This document shows positions 17,692-31,670 of a stretch of 64,000 nt of DNA, one piece after another (the first letter of the stretch is position 1; every line of letters begins with the position of its first letter). Origin of the DNA: Paucibacter sp. KBW04 (GTDB lineage Bacteria > Pseudomonadota > Gammaproteobacteria > Burkholderiales > Burkholderiaceae_C); assembly GCF_003852425.1 (NCBI RefSeq), contig NZ_QAJN01000007.1, positions 124,001 through 188,000 on the forward strand. Reading direction: 5' to 3'. The translations under genes and the position numbers were made by a program. The notes under the pieces were generated by a model. It saw only the letters and a program-made list of their open reading frames with translations. It was not told where the DNA came from and did not search any database.

Positions 17692-20600
17692 ACGCAAGCG
17701 CCTGACCTCACCCAAGTGCCAGGCCATGCCCAGGCGGCCAAACGCCGCTTCGGCCTGATCCAGCTCAGGCTCGGCGCGGCGTCCCAGCATCTGCGCCAGC
17801 TCGGCGCGGCAAAGCTGGTTCACCGCCAACTCATGGGCCGAGCCGCGGCGCCGGGCCACCTGGTCGGCACGGGCCAGATAACGCTCAATTTCAAGGTCTC
17901 GCTGGGCCTCGCTCAAACCCTGCCTGGCCATGGCCGGGCAGGCCGTCAAGCGTGCGGCGGCGCGGTAGGCCATGGCCACGCCGATCAAATCGTGCTGGCG
18001 CGCGCGGCACAGGGCCTGGGCGATGTGGTGGCGGGCCAGGCTGGCCTCGCCCTGGCTGACCAGGATTTCGGCCAGCCAGCCATGGTTGAGCGAATTGAAC
18101 AGGCCGCCGCCGCGCGGGGCCAGCCAATGTGTGGCATTGAGCAAGTCCTGCCGCGCCACCGGTGAACGGCTGGCCATCCACAGGCCGTAAGCCTGGGCGG
18201 CATGGCCCATGGCACAGGTGAACAGGCTGCGCACCAGGGTGCCGATGCGACGTGAATCGGCGGCGCAGACCTGCGCCTCACTCCAACGCCCCTGCCACAG
18301 CAGCACGGCGGCACGCCAGCCTAGGATGGACGCCTCCACCGCATGGTTGCTGCCCTGGATGCTGGACAGGGCCTCGTCGAAGGCCGCCTGCGCCTGGGCG
18401 AACTCACCTCGGTCGCCCAGCACATAAGCACGGCAGGCCAGCGAGTAGGCCAGGCCCACGGGCGGGCGGCCGGGGCGCTGACGCGGGCGTTGAAAGGCGA
18501 TGGTGCCGTCCAGCAATTGCAGGGCGGCCTCGTAGTCGGCGGCGGCGGCCCGCACCTGGCCCAGGGTGCCATGCAATTGGGCCAGCAAGGCGGCGTCCCC
18601 CCCCTGCTCGGCCGCGGCCAAGCCGCGTTCGCAGTGCAGGGTGCTGGCGCGGGCCTGGCCCAGGGCATAGCTGACATAGCCCAGCCAGTACTCGGTGCGG
18701 GCGATCAAGTCCGGATTGCCGCTCAGCTGGGCCAGCTTGGCGGCATGCTGCATCACCCGCAGATCGGCACGCGAGGCGTCGAACACGCAGGCCATGCCGA
18801 AGCGCAGGGCGATGGAGATCCAGCGCAGCGCCACCTCGTCGGTTTGCGGCAGATGCTCCAAGGCCTCCAGCACTGCACGGTATTGCTTCTTGGCGCGGTC
18901 CAGGGCCGAGCTGGCCAGGGCCTGGTCGCCCGCTTGCTCGGCATGATGGGCGGCGGCTTCCCACTGCTGGGCGGCGCGGCTGTGATAGGCCAGCAGCTCA
19001 TTGGCCGGCTCCTCGCGCACACCGTCTTGCGGCACTGCAAGCAGCTCGGCCAGGATCTTGCGATGCATGGCCTGGCGGGCTTGCAGGCCGATGGCCTCGT
19101 AGACCACATCACGGGCCATGCCGTGCTTGAAGCGCAGCTGGCCGGGGCGCTGGGCGGGGAAGACAAAATCCTGTTCGGCCAGGCGGCGCACGGCCGGGTG
19201 CGACTCGTCACAGCCGGTGACGCGCTGCAAAAGCCAAACCGGGATCACATTGCCGATGACGGCCGCGGTGCGCAGCAGCTCGGCCTCATCGGCCGGCAAG
19301 CGCGCCATCCGCGACTCGACCAGAGAAGACAACCAGGCGCTGCCCGAGCCCACCTGCTTGCCCAGGCTGCTGCCTTCGGGCGAGGCCGCATGGCTGGCAA
19401 AGGCGCCGAAATTGCGCGCTGCTTCCTCGGCGCTGCCCTCGTGCGAGAGCGCATGGCACAGCTCCTCGATAAACAAGGGGTTGCCGCCGGCGTGGCGTTG
19501 AATCTCCGCTGCCCAAAAGGGGTCGACATGGGGTAGCAGCTGGCTGGTGGCGTGCAGAGACTCCTGCTCGGTGAAGGGCTGCAACTCATGCACCTGCACC
19601 TCGGCGTCGCTGCGCACCTTGGCAGCCTGGCTGATCAGCTCGGGCAGGCTTTCCAGCGAGTTCTGGCTGTGCGGACGGGTGGCCGTCAACACCAGCAGGG
19701 GCAGCTTGAACTCGGCCGCCACCGCGCGCAAGCGGTGCAGCAAGGCTACGCTGGCATCGTCGGCCCATTGCAAATCGTCGATGAAGAGCAGCTGGGGCAA
19801 GTCGCTGGCCAGCTCCATCATCAGGCTCAGCACCGCCTCGGCCCGCGCCTTGGGCTGCAGCTGCAGCACCGCCTCGGCGGCCGGCTTGCCCGGACCCTGC
19901 AGGCTGCGCAGCATCTGCAGATAGGGCTGCAAGGGCTCGGCGCTGAGGTGCGACTCGCAATAGCCACGGTGAATCTGGCAATGCTCATCGGCGGCGCGCT
20001 GCAAGAACTCCTCGGTCAAGCGCGTCTTGCCCACGCCAGCGCCGGCGCGGACGCTGATCCAGCGCGGGCGCCCGGCACAGGCCGCATGGAGGGCCTGCTC
20101 CAGCAAGCTCATCTCAAAGTCACGACCGACGAAGGGTGTCAGGCCACGCTTTTGGCTGGCCTCAAAACGGCGTTTGATGTCGTTGCGGCCCAGCACCTTG
20201 CACACCGACAAGGGCGTGGCCCGGCCCCGCACCAGCAGGCTGCGGCGCTCATCCAGCTGAAAGAACTGGCCTTGCAGGCCCAGGCTGACCTCGCTGACCA
20301 GGATTTCGTCGGCAGCGGCCGCCTCGCACAGGCGGGCGGCGATATTGGGCACATTGCCCAGCAGCTCGAAGCGGCCGCGCACCTCGTCGCCCGCCTCCAT
20401 CAGCACCAGGCCGGCGTGGATGCCGGAATGCAGTGTCAGGCTGCGGCGATGCGGCCAGCAAGGCGCGCCCGAGCTGGGCCGCATGGCGCGCACGGCTTCG
20501 TGCAGGTCGAGGGCGGCGTAGGCGGCGCGGCGGCCGTCGTCCTCGCCGCTATTCGGATAGCCAAAAATGGCCAACATGCCATCGCCCTGGATGCGCACCA

Positions 20601-20790
20601 CCATGCCGCCGTGTTGCCGCACTAGGCCCTGGTAGAGGCCGCGCAGCTCGCTCAGCATCAAGGCGTAGTCTTCCGCCTCCATGGCATCCGCGAGACGTGT
20701 CGACTCGGACAAATCTGCAAATAACAGGGTCAAGTTGCGCCGCTGCCCTAAGACCCCCAGCGCCGGCGCGATATCGGACTGAATGGTCAT
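17680..20790 (-). CDS. class III adenylate/guanylate cyclase with AAA ATPase and TPR-like region
   Basis: A 1036-residue signalling protein. An N-terminal class III cyclase domain has metal-binding Asp 26 (FADLSEST) and Asp 70 (QGDGMLAIFG) and transition-state residues Asn 149 and Arg 153 (NVPNIAAR), so it looks active. An AAA/STAND-type ATPase follows with Walker A AGAGVGKT (ending T256) and Walker B LLFIDDLQWADD, then a long helical TPR-like C-terminus. This architecture is widespread in Burkholderiales and Rhizobiales; nucleotide specificity and signal are unknown. No membrane segments. It ends 12 bases inside the 3' end of the convergent DyP-P450 gene. It follows the degenerate cyclase gene by ~95 bases. 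Confidence 0.92.
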   Translation of the reverse strand: MTIQSDIAPALGVLGQRRNLTLLFADLSESTRLADAMEAEDYALMLSELRGLYQGLVRQHGGMVVRIQGDGMLAIFGYPNSGEDDGRRAAYAALDLHEAVRAMRPSSGAPCWPHRRSLTLHSGIHAGLVLMEAGDEVRGRFELLGNVPNIAARLCEAAAADEILVSEVSLGLQGQFFQLDERRSLLVRGRATPLSVCKVLGRNDIKRRFEASQKRGLTPFVGRDFEMSLLEQALHAACAGRPRWISVRAGAGVGKTRLTEEFLQRAADEHCQIHRGYCESHLSAEPLQPYLQMLRSLQGPGKPAAEAVLQLQPKARAEAVLSLMMELASDLPQLLFIDDLQWADDASVALLHRLRAVAAEFKLPLLVLTATRPHSQNSLESLPELISQAAKVRSDAEVQVHELQPFTEQESLHATSQLLPHVDPFWAAEIQRHAGGNPLFIEELCHALSHEGSAEEAARNFGAFASHAASPEGSSLGKQVGSGSAWLSSLVESRMARLPADEAELLRTAAVIGNVIPVWLLQRVTGCDESHPAVRRLAEQDFVFPAQRPGQLRFKHGMARDVVYEAIGLQARQAMHRKILAELLAVPQDGVREEPANELLAYHSRAAQQWEAAAHHAEQAGDQALASSALDRAKKQYRAVLEALEHLPQTDEVALRWISIALRFGMACVFDASRADLRVMQHAAKLAQLSGNPDLIARTEYWLGYVSYALGQARASTLHCERGLAAAEQGGDAALLAQLHGTLGQVRAAAADYEAALQLLDGTIAFQRPRQRPGRPPVGLAYSLACRAYVLGDRGEFAQAQAAFDEALSSIQGSNHAVEASILGWRAAVLLWQGRWSEAQVCAADSRRIGTLVRSLFTCAMGHAAQAYGLWMASRSPVARQDLLNATHWLAPRGGGLFNSLNHGWLAEILVSQGEASLARHHIAQALCRARQHDLIGVAMAYRAAARLTACPAMARQGLSEAQRDLEIERYLARADQVARRRGSAHELAVNQLCRAELAQMLGRRAEPELDQAEAAFGRLGMAWHLGEVRRLRSDL

Positions 20791-20884
20791 GCCTCAGCTC
20801 TCGTTCGCATGCGCGCGTGGTTCCCTACCAACGCTGCGCAGCGCCATCCTACCGCTTGACGATGGCCTCGGCACTATTCACGTT

Positions 20885-22144
20885 CTAAGTTCGTGCAATT
20901 GGGGTCGAAAACTTGTGCATTTCCTCTTCTTGCAGCCCCAAATAGATGGGCTCGCCCCGCCGACGGTGGATATTGATCTTGGCGTTATAGACCCGGTGCG
21001 GCAGGCCATGCTTATCGCTGATCTCGAATTCGCTGATGCCGAACTCACCCCGCTCGTCCCGCCTGCCGGTCAGGTAGCAAGCGATCTCATCGATCTCCGC
21101 CCCACCCAGATTGAGCCCGCCCAGCTGCTTGAGCGGGTTGCGGGCGCGCTCGACAAAGCCCAGGCTGTCGATGCGGCGCTGCTGCCCGTCCTGCTCATCG
21201 CGCATCAAGGTGCTGAACTTACCCACCAGGATCTGCCCCGGCAGGGCGCGCTCCAGCATACGAGCCAGCTCGATGGTGACCTGCCCGACCAAATAGCTGA
21301 AGGAGGTGGGGTTGAGCCCCTCCGACTGATAAAACTCGTAGTGCGAACCGACGTGGAAGGCGGCGCGCAGCTGCGGCACCGACTCCGGCCGCTGCGCTCG
21401 CTCTCTGGCCAGGGCGTTGTCCGCCAGGATGAATTGCAGCAGCTGGTAGAGCTCCACATTGGCCTCGATGCCGCGCATGCGGTTCCAGATGTAGAAGCCG
21501 TCGCCGGTGGTGGTGCGGGCGAAGTTGATATTGATCTCGCGGTCCAGCAGCTTGGCATAGGCCGCATTGACCGAACAGGACAGGCTGTTGAGCTGCACCA
21601 CCTGCTGCAAGGGCGTCAGCAAGGAAAAGCCCACGGTGTCGAACAGGATCACCGCCCGGTCTTCCACCAGGCGAATGCCATAACGCGCCACGATGGCCGC
21701 CACCAGGCTCAGCCCCAGGCCGGCGCTGGGCGAGAAAGGCAGGGCCAGTTGCACCGGTTCCAAGCCAAACTCGGCCGCCAGGCGCTCAAACTGGGTATCG
21801 GCCAGGTGGCCGGGTTGGGCCAGCACCTCGTCGAGCAAGCGGCTGCGCCGCTGCACCTCGGCCGCAGGCAGGGCCTCACCGCCGGCCTGGGACTGACCTT
21901 GCACATACTCGGTCAGCAAGGGATGGGGGGCGAGCAAGAGCCGCAGGCCTTGCGGCAGGGGTGTCCAGGCATAGACCAAGTTCTCACCCAGATTCCAGAG
22001 GCCGTAAAGCAGCTGATCCAGGGTGACGATGTGGTCGCGCAACTCCGCCTCGCTCAAACCCTCAGGCAAGGCATAGGCCATAAACCCGTCCAACCAGGAT
22101 TTGCGCTGGCGAATCACCTCATTCAAACGCGTACTCGCACCCAT
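20885..22144 (-). CDS. class III nucleotide cyclase-like protein, degenerate active site
   Basis: A 419-residue soluble protein. Residues ~160-310 resemble a class III cyclase: VILFDTVGFS (Asp 169) and TTGDGFYIW (Asp 215) match the two metal-binding positions, and LPGQILVG matches the end of the domain. However the transition-state segment usually written V-N-x-A-A-R reads VTIELAR (289-295): the Arg is kept but the Asn is missing, so catalysis is doubtful. The N-terminal ~150 residues are helical and unassigned. It lies between a PAS hybrid kinase and a second cyclase on the same strand, suggesting one signalling operon. It could be a pseudo-cyclase sensor or partner of its neighbour. Confidence 0.72.
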   Translation of the reverse strand: MGASTRLNEVIRQRKSWLDGFMAYALPEGLSEAELRDHIVTLDQLLYGLWNLGENLVYAWTPLPQGLRLLLAPHPLLTEYVQGQSQAGGEALPAAEVQRRSRLLDEVLAQPGHLADTQFERLAAEFGLEPVQLALPFSPSAGLGLSLVAAIVARYGIRLVEDRAVILFDTVGFSLLTPLQQVVQLNSLSCSVNAAYAKLLDREININFARTTTGDGFYIWNRMRGIEANVELYQLLQFILADNALARERAQRPESVPQLRAAFHVGSHYEFYQSEGLNPTSFSYLVGQVTIELARMLERALPGQILVGKFSTLMRDEQDGQQRRIDSLGFVERARNPLKQLGGLNLGGAEIDEIACYLTGRRDERGEFGISEFEISDKHGLPHRVYNAKINIHRRRGEPIYLGLQEEEMHKFSTPIART

Positions 22145-22205
22145 GCCTCAACCTCTTTGCAAAACGATGCGCCCGGCCCTCTTGCAGCCGGCGCCGCGCG
22201 CATTG

Positions 22206-24260
<2,055 letters not shown>

Positions 24261-24607
24261 TCAATGTTCTCCTTGGCGCGACCCCAATCGTCGCGCGCTT
24301 CCGTTCATCGACAAGCGTTTCGCCAATGCACTCAAGCATTGGTCAAATCATCGACTGAAACAGGGAGGACTTTAATCCCAAGGACTGCGGAGGGTTGGAT
24401 TCAAAGTTCAAGCCGAATCGCAGTGGCGCGAGGCCAACAGACTTTTTCACGACACTGCGACTCGGTTCGAGGACTTCAAACCCTGCTCAGAAAAATCTTT
24501 CACTAACGCCAAAACTACCCGGCTTCACAGACTGATTCAAAAACTGCATCAAATTCACGCTCGCTCATAAGTTTCAAGGCGGGGTCAGGTCTTGCGCGCC
24601 AAGCGGC
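24261..24607. other. intergenic region with no gene seen
   Basis: About 350 bases between the hybrid kinase start and the small TonB-box-like gene. Base composition is more AT-rich than the flanks, which fits a promoter for the kinase operon, but I could not single out a convincing -35/-10 pair. It ends with the GGGGTCAGGTCTTGC motif at 24581-24595. No ORF with plausible codon use is present. Confidence 0.5.
24581..24595. repeat. GGGGTCAG-type intergenic motif, copy 2
   Basis: Exact 15-base match (GGGGTCAGGTCTTGC) to 13543-13557. Both copies lie just beyond the 3' end of a small TonB-box-like gene and in the same orientation relative to it. Confidence 0.4.
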
Positions 24608-24901
24608 TCAACCGCGGCGAGGCTGGGCCTTGGCGATCAGCACGGTTTGGGCTTGCGGCAGCGCGGCCTGTTCGACGGCGGGAGCCGAGGTCGAGCTGCC
24701 GGTGACCACCACACGGGGCAGTTGCACCACGGGGCTGGCGGGAACCGATTTGGCCGTCACCACGACGCGGGGCAGCACATGGACCACGGTCTCGCTGGCG
24801 GTTTGGGCTTGCGGCGCGGCGCTGGCCCAGGCGGCGGCCAGACTCAGAGCCAGGGCAAGGCTGGAACGCAGGGCGGTGCGGCTGAAAGACGAAGTGCTCA
24901 T
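24608..24901 (-). CDS. small exported protein with TonB-box-like repeats (copy 3)
   Basis: A 97-residue protein with a cleavable-looking signal (LRSSLALALSLAAAWASA-A) followed by VLPRVVVTAKS and QLPRVVVTGSS, the closest of the three copies to a TonB box, then an Ala/Gln-rich tail ending PRRG. The ATG at 24901 is preceded by AGGAGA at good spacing; a longer frame to 24934 lacks one. Unlike the other two copies, it has no terminal Cys. It stands alone upstream of uvrA on the opposite strand. Periplasmic location is inferred; function unknown. Confidence 0.7.
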   Translation of the reverse strand: MSTSSFSRTALRSSLALALSLAAAWASAAPQAQTASETVVHVLPRVVVTAKSVPASPVVQLPRVVVTGSSTSAPAVEQAALPQAQTVLIAKAQPRRG

Positions 24902-25221
24902 GGTGATCTCCTGTTGGGTTGCTCGATGCAGCAAAACCTGCTTCGATGAACTCAGTGTCGAGAAAACCCCGGGCGCGTGCCCGCCTCTTGCGACGAACAG
25001 CGGGCTTGCGCGTTTGAACTGCTCAGCCGCGCGACGAAGGGTTTACCCTGGACCCCAAAGACCCGGATCGCGTGCTTTTTTGGCAGCCCGCGCCGCACAA
25101 GCGCTCGAAACAGGCCTGTTTGCAGGGCTTGAGTACGCAAAACAGGCGAAACCCTTGAGTCGTCCTATGATGACCGGTTGTTTTTTCACTTCTGCCCTTG
25201 CTACCGCAGTTTCATTCCGCC

Positions 25222-28143
<2,922 letters not shown>

Positions 28144-28168
28144 TGTAAGAAGCCACTCTCAAATGACA

Positions 28169-28200
28169 AACGGTGCGCCAAGGCGCACCGTTCTTTGTTT
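28169..28200 (+). terminator. rho-independent terminator after uvrA
   Basis: An 11-base inverted repeat AACGGTGCGCC / GGCGCACCGTT (28169-28192, with a very short loop) followed by CTTTGTTT lies 26 bases after the uvrA stop codon. It can also serve the convergent PEP-CTERM gene, which ends at 28215. Confidence 0.8.
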
Positions 28201-28214
28201 GGGCAGACGACCGA

Positions 28215-29024
28215 TCAGGCCTTCTTACGGCGGCTGGACAAAAAGCCCACGGCCAGCAAACCACCCAACATCAGGGCCCAGGTTTCGGGCTCGGGCACGC
28301 CGGGCGTCACCGGAGGAATGACGGGCGGGGTCGTCGTGCCGGGAGGCAGACTGGGCACAACAATGGGGCCGATGCCAGGTCCACCGGTTCCGCCGCCCCC
28401 GGGGAAGATGGTGCCGCCGCCGGGCGTGGTGCCGGGCAGACCATCCAGACCCGAACCGCCACCGGCCACCTGGGCAAAGCTGCCAGGTGAGTTGGGTGTA
28501 GAAAGCGGACCGGCGCCGGTAGGCTCCATGTCCAGCGGTGTCTGCGGTTCGACCATGTCCTGGGCCGAGGAAGCCACGTTCTGCGCGCCACCTGGCGCTG
28601 CGGCACGGCCGGGCACGCGGTTGATGCGGCTCACATTGCGGCAGACGGTGGGCACCAGAATGCACTGGTTCTCTTCGCAGTAAACCAGGCCGCGCTCTTC
28701 CGCCTTCTGCGTCCACTTGGCGCGGCTGACGGTCTTGCAGACATTGTTGGCGCCGAAGTGCATATCGCGGATGTCGGCACCGTACTGGGCCTTGCCCTTG
28801 ATGCCATCACGCTGAATGCTGACCAATTCGTCGTAGTCGCGCTTCTTCATGCGCTCTTTCAAGCGCTCACGAACCGCCACCGGGATGTCGGTGTAGCGAT
28901 CCACGGCCGCCACCACATCGCCCATGAAAGGATTCACGCCCGGCTTGTCCCAAGAGCAATGCGGCAGGACGGCGCCGGAAGCCGCTCCTGAAGCCGCGAG
29001 TGCGAGTGTTGCAAGCAAAGACAT
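28215..29024 (-). CDS. MHFG-type PEP-CTERM sorting-domain protein
   Basis: A 269-residue exported protein. It has a signal peptide (LATLALAASGAASGA), a conserved helical N-terminal domain with four or more Cys and the sequence MHFGANNVC, a Gly/Pro-rich linker, and a C-terminal sorting signal VPEPETWALMLGG followed by a hydrophobic stretch and SSRRKKA. PEP-CTERM proteins are cut and processed by an exosortase and usually go with exopolysaccharide; the exosortase is not in this window. The MHFG motif is a named PEP-CTERM subgroup as I recall it. The ATG at 29024 has AGGAT upstream. The long Gly/Pro segment suggests a flexible surface linker. Exact role unknown. Confidence 0.85.
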   Translation of the reverse strand: MSLLATLALAASGAASGAVLPHCSWDKPGVNPFMGDVVAAVDRYTDIPVAVRERLKERMKKRDYDELVSIQRDGIKGKAQYGADIRDMHFGANNVCKTVSRAKWTQKAEERGLVYCEENQCILVPTVCRNVSRINRVPGRAAAPGGAQNVASSAQDMVEPQTPLDMEPTGAGPLSTPNSPGSFAQVAGGGSGLDGLPGTTPGGGTIFPGGGGTGGPGIGPIVVPSLPPGTTTPPVIPPVTPGVPEPETWALMLGGLLAVGFLSSRRKKA

Positions 29025-29414
29025 AGACGATCCTGACTGGTTTAATTTGATAATATCTGCTGAAATGATTCAGTAAATTTATCGAAGCAAGAAATACAGT
29101 ATTCGGAGAAACCCTCTTCTTCTGAGACTCGCTATGTGCGTAGTGTAATAAGGACCCCAGGCGAGATTGCGCATCCGCGCAACAGCCAGACAAGGGCCGG
29201 TGAGGAAAATCACGATTTTGCCGATTTACCCCCCCTGTTCTCGGGGTGCCCCACAAGCGAGTCCCGATGCACTTCGCACCCTGTTCCGCCTCGATGCCTT
29301 GATCACGCCTTCCTCATGCGGCCGGAATCACGCTCCTTGAGGGGCAGCTAGCTAGGCTCACCTCGACTGATCCGACCCCGCCACCTTCTTTCCTTCTATT
29401 CAAACTCGTCACTC
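29025..29414. other. AT-rich intergenic promoter region
   Basis: About 390 bases between the divergent PEP-CTERM and receiver genes. The first 100 bases (29040-29110) are clearly AT-rich (TAATATCTG, AGTAAATTTATCG) against the high-GC background, consistent with the promoter of the PEP-CTERM gene. No RNA gene or small ORF with coding character was found. Confidence 0.5.
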
Positions 29415-29813
29415 ATGCAGCTCGATTCGGCACCGCAAGTGCTCTATGTTGAAGACGACAGGATCAATATCGTCCTGATGGAAGAAGTCTTCCGACGCCT
29501 GCCCGGCTGGCAGCTGATTTGCGCGGAGTCAGGCGCCGAGGCCATGGAGTTGCTCAAGAGCCAGCCCTTGCCCCAGCTGCTGCTGATCGATATGAATCTG
29601 CCCGACACCAATGGCTTGGCACTCTTCCAGCAAGTGCGTGCCCAAGCCCATTGCGCGGCCCTGCGCTGCATTGCGCTGTCGGCCGACGATCAGGCCGAAC
29701 AAGTGCATGCAGCCTTGCAGGCAGGTTTCGGCGACTACTGGGCCAAACCCATCGATGTAACGCGCTTCGTCAGCCTCTTGCAGCAAGACCTTGCCGCTCA
29801 AGCAAGCAGGTAG
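29415..29813 (+). CDS. single-domain response regulator (receiver only)
   Basis: A 132-residue stand-alone receiver. The acidic cluster is YVEDDRIN, the phospho-Asp lies in LLLIDMNLPDTNG, a conserved Ser/Thr position in IALSADDQ, and the conserved Lys in YWAKPIDV. No output domain is attached. Single receivers of this kind act as phosphotransfer intermediates or bind partner proteins; the hybrid kinases elsewhere in this window use similar receivers but none is adjacent. The gene is monocistronic between a divergent PEP-CTERM gene and a convergent SWIB gene. Confidence 0.88.
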   Translation: MQLDSAPQVLYVEDDRINIVLMEEVFRRLPGWQLICAESGAEAMELLKSQPLPQLLLIDMNLPDTNGLALFQQVRAQAHCAALRCIALSADDQAEQVHAALQAGFGDYWAKPIDVTRFVSLLQQDLAAQASR

Positions 29814-29830
29814 AAAGTTCTTTTTTGCCC

Positions 29831-29857
29831 GAAAAAAAGGCCCGGAAGAACCGGGCC
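29831..29857 (-). terminator. rho-independent terminator after the SWIB gene
   Basis: Read on the minus strand, a 7-base stem (GGCCCGG / CCGGGCC, 29839-29857, loop of five) is followed by a run of T (complement of 29832-29838), about 50 bases past the SWIB gene stop. It may also act on the convergent receiver gene transcript. Confidence 0.8.
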
Positions 29858-29909
29858 CGCAGACGCTTGAGCAGCACCGCCGAGCACAAGGCCAGCGGGG
29901 CTCAGCGCA

Positions 29910-30338
29910 TTACTTCAGATGGCTGTTGATCAGCTTGGTCATCTCGAACATATCGGCCTTGGCCTTGCCGAAGATTTCCTTCAGGGCGGCGTCGGCAACG
30001 ATGATGCGCTTTTGCACTTCGTCCTGCAGCTTGTGCTTCTTGATGTACTCCCAAACCTTCTTGGTCACATCGGTGCGGGGCAGCGGAGCTGCGCCGACGA
30101 TGGCGGCCAGAGCGGCGCTGGGAGTCAGTGCCTTCATGAAGGCAGCGTTAGGCGTGCGCTTCTTGGCAGGAGCTGCAGCCTTCTTGGCCGCAGGAGCTTT
30201 CTTAGCAGCGGGGGCAGCCTTCTTTGCAGGAGCTGCTTTCTTCGCCGGTGCCGCAGCCTTCACGGCCACTTTCTTAGCCGCAGGGGCCTTTGCCGGTGCC
30301 GCTTTTTTAGCGGGCGCGGCCTTCTTCGCAGTTGCCAT
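29910..30338 (-). CDS. histone H1-like lysine-rich protein with SWIB domain
   Basis: A 142-residue protein. The first ~60 residues are repeats of K-K-A-A-P-A (alanine, lysine and proline), like eukaryotic H1 tails and bacterial HctB/AlgP-type proteins. Residues ~65-142 form a SWIB/MDM2 domain (LPRTDVTKKVWEYIKKHKLQD, then FEMTKLINSHL). Such SWIB-histone fusions are known in Burkholderiales and Chlamydiae and are thought to bind DNA and shape the nucleoid. The ATG at 30338 follows GGAGAG. The repetitive tail can vary in copy number through slippage. Confidence 0.88.
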   Translation of the reverse strand: MATAKKAAPAKKAAPAKAPAAKKVAVKAAAPAKKAAPAKKAAPAAKKAPAAKKAAAPAKKRTPNAAFMKALTPSAALAAIVGAAPLPRTDVTKKVWEYIKKHKLQDEVQKRIIVADAALKEIFGKAKADMFEMTKLINSHLK

Positions 30339-30554
30339 TTCAATTCTCTCCATCAAAGTGTTGTTGATGTGCTGGGTCCGGGTGAAGACCGCATAAGCCT
30401 TCAATTCTCTCTAGCACCTAGCGAGGGCAATGGTACTGCGCACCTTCTGCATTGAGAAGGCTTTCACAGGGGAAGCGAGCGCGATCACGCCCGGAATTGA
30501 CCCTTGTTTACCCTGGGTGTCGCGCACCCGCATCACTTAAACACAGTGGATGGC

Positions 30555-31670
30555 TCAAACACCTCTTGGCCAAAGCAAATGCGGGCCCGCATCGGCCAAG
30601 GTCTTGCAGCCGCACAAGGCCATGGCAATCTCGAGTTCATCGCGCAAAAGCCGCAAGCCATGGGCCACACCGAGCGCGCCCGCTGCCGCCAGCGCATGCA
30701 CATAAGGTCGACCGAGCAGCACCGCATCGGCACCCAGGGCGATGGCCTTGAGCACATCGCTGCCGCGCCGGATACCGCCGTCCACCAGCAGCGGATAGTC
30801 GGCGCCCAGCGCCGCACGAACATCTGCTAACAAATGCGCCGTGGCTGGCACCGTGTCCAGCGTGCGCCCGCCGTGATTGGAGACGACCAGACCCGCCGCA
30901 CCCAAGCCCTGTGCCTGCACCGCATCCTCGGGATGGGTCACGCCTTTGAGCAGCAGGGGCAGCTTGCTGTGTTCACGCAGCCAGGCGATCTCGGCCCAGG
31001 TGGCGGCACGCGGCATCAAGCCGTCGAACAAGGCGCTTTGCCCTGCTTGCAGATCCAAGGGCTTTTTGAGCCCGCCGAGATTAACGGCACGGATGTGCTC
31101 CGGCAGCTTGAAGCCCGCACGGCGCTCACGATCCCGCGCGCCATGCACAGGGGCATCCACCGTCAGCACCAAGGCCTCAAAGCCGGCTTGTTCGATGCGC
31201 TGCAAAAGCTCGCGCATAAAGCCTCGGTCATCACGCCAGTAGAGCTGGAACCACAGCGGCCCGCTGCCCGGCTCATTCGCGAAGACCCGCGCCACCGGCT
31301 CCATGGCCACACTGGACTGAGCACTCAAGACCATGCCTGCACCCTGCGCCGCCGCGGCATAGGCCGAGGCCAACTCGCCATCGGCATGGGCCAGTTGTTG
31401 GTAAGCGATGGGCGCCAACAGCACCGGCTGTGCCAGTTCGCGGCCCAGCAAACGCACTCGCGTGTGGCCACCGCTCAGATCGCGCAGCACGCGCGGGCGC
31501 AGGCCCAGCCGATCCCAGGCGGCGCGATTGGCGCGCAGCGTGATCTCATCGGCCGCGCCGCCGTTTAAATAAGCCCAGTCTTGCGGCCGCATCGCAGCCT
31601 GGGCATGGGGCTCGAAGTCGGCCAGATTGACGACGCCTTCGGGAATGCTTTGCAGGGCAGACAAGCTCAT
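30555..31670 (-). CDS. FMN-dependent alpha-hydroxy-acid oxidase/dehydrogenase
   Basis: A 371-residue flavoenzyme of the lactate oxidase / glycolate oxidase / mandelate dehydrogenase family, which oxidises 2-hydroxy acids to 2-keto acids. Visible: the N-terminal [53 protein letters not shown], the Lys of [12 protein letters not shown], and the catalytic SNHGGRTLD followed by the FMN phosphate site [18 protein letters not shown]-like segment. Which substrate cannot be told. The ATG at 31670 overlaps the stop of the PiuC gene (ATGA), so the two are co-translated, an unexpected link between a hydroxy-acid oxidase and iron-siderophore genes. Confidence 0.9.
   Translation of the reverse strand: MSLSALQSIPEGVVNLADFEPHAQAAMRPQDWAYLNGGAADEITLRANRAAWDRLGLRPRVLRDLSGGHTRVRLLGRELAQPVLLAPIAYQQLAHADGELASAYAAAAQGAGMVLSAQSSVAMEPVARVFANEPGSGPLWFQLYWRDDRGFMRELLQRIEQAGFEALVLTVDAPVHGARDRERRAGFKLPEHIRAVNLGGLKKPLDLQAGQSALFDGLMPRAATWAEIAWLREHSKLPLLLKGVTHPEDAVQAQGLGAAGLVVSNHGGRTLDTVPATAHLLADVRAALGADYPLLVDGGIRRGSDVLKAIALGADAVLLGRPYVHALAAAGALGVAHGLRLLRDELEIAMALCGCKTLADAGPHLLWPRGV

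Noticed and set aside
24935-25221. LexA (SOS) box upstream of uvrA
   Set aside because: No CTGT-N8-ACAG-like palindrome was found in the upstream region.
30088-30338. CRISPR-like or simple tandem repeat in the SWIB gene
   Set aside because: The repetition is coding for K-A-P repeats typical of H1-like tails, not spacer/repeat structure.
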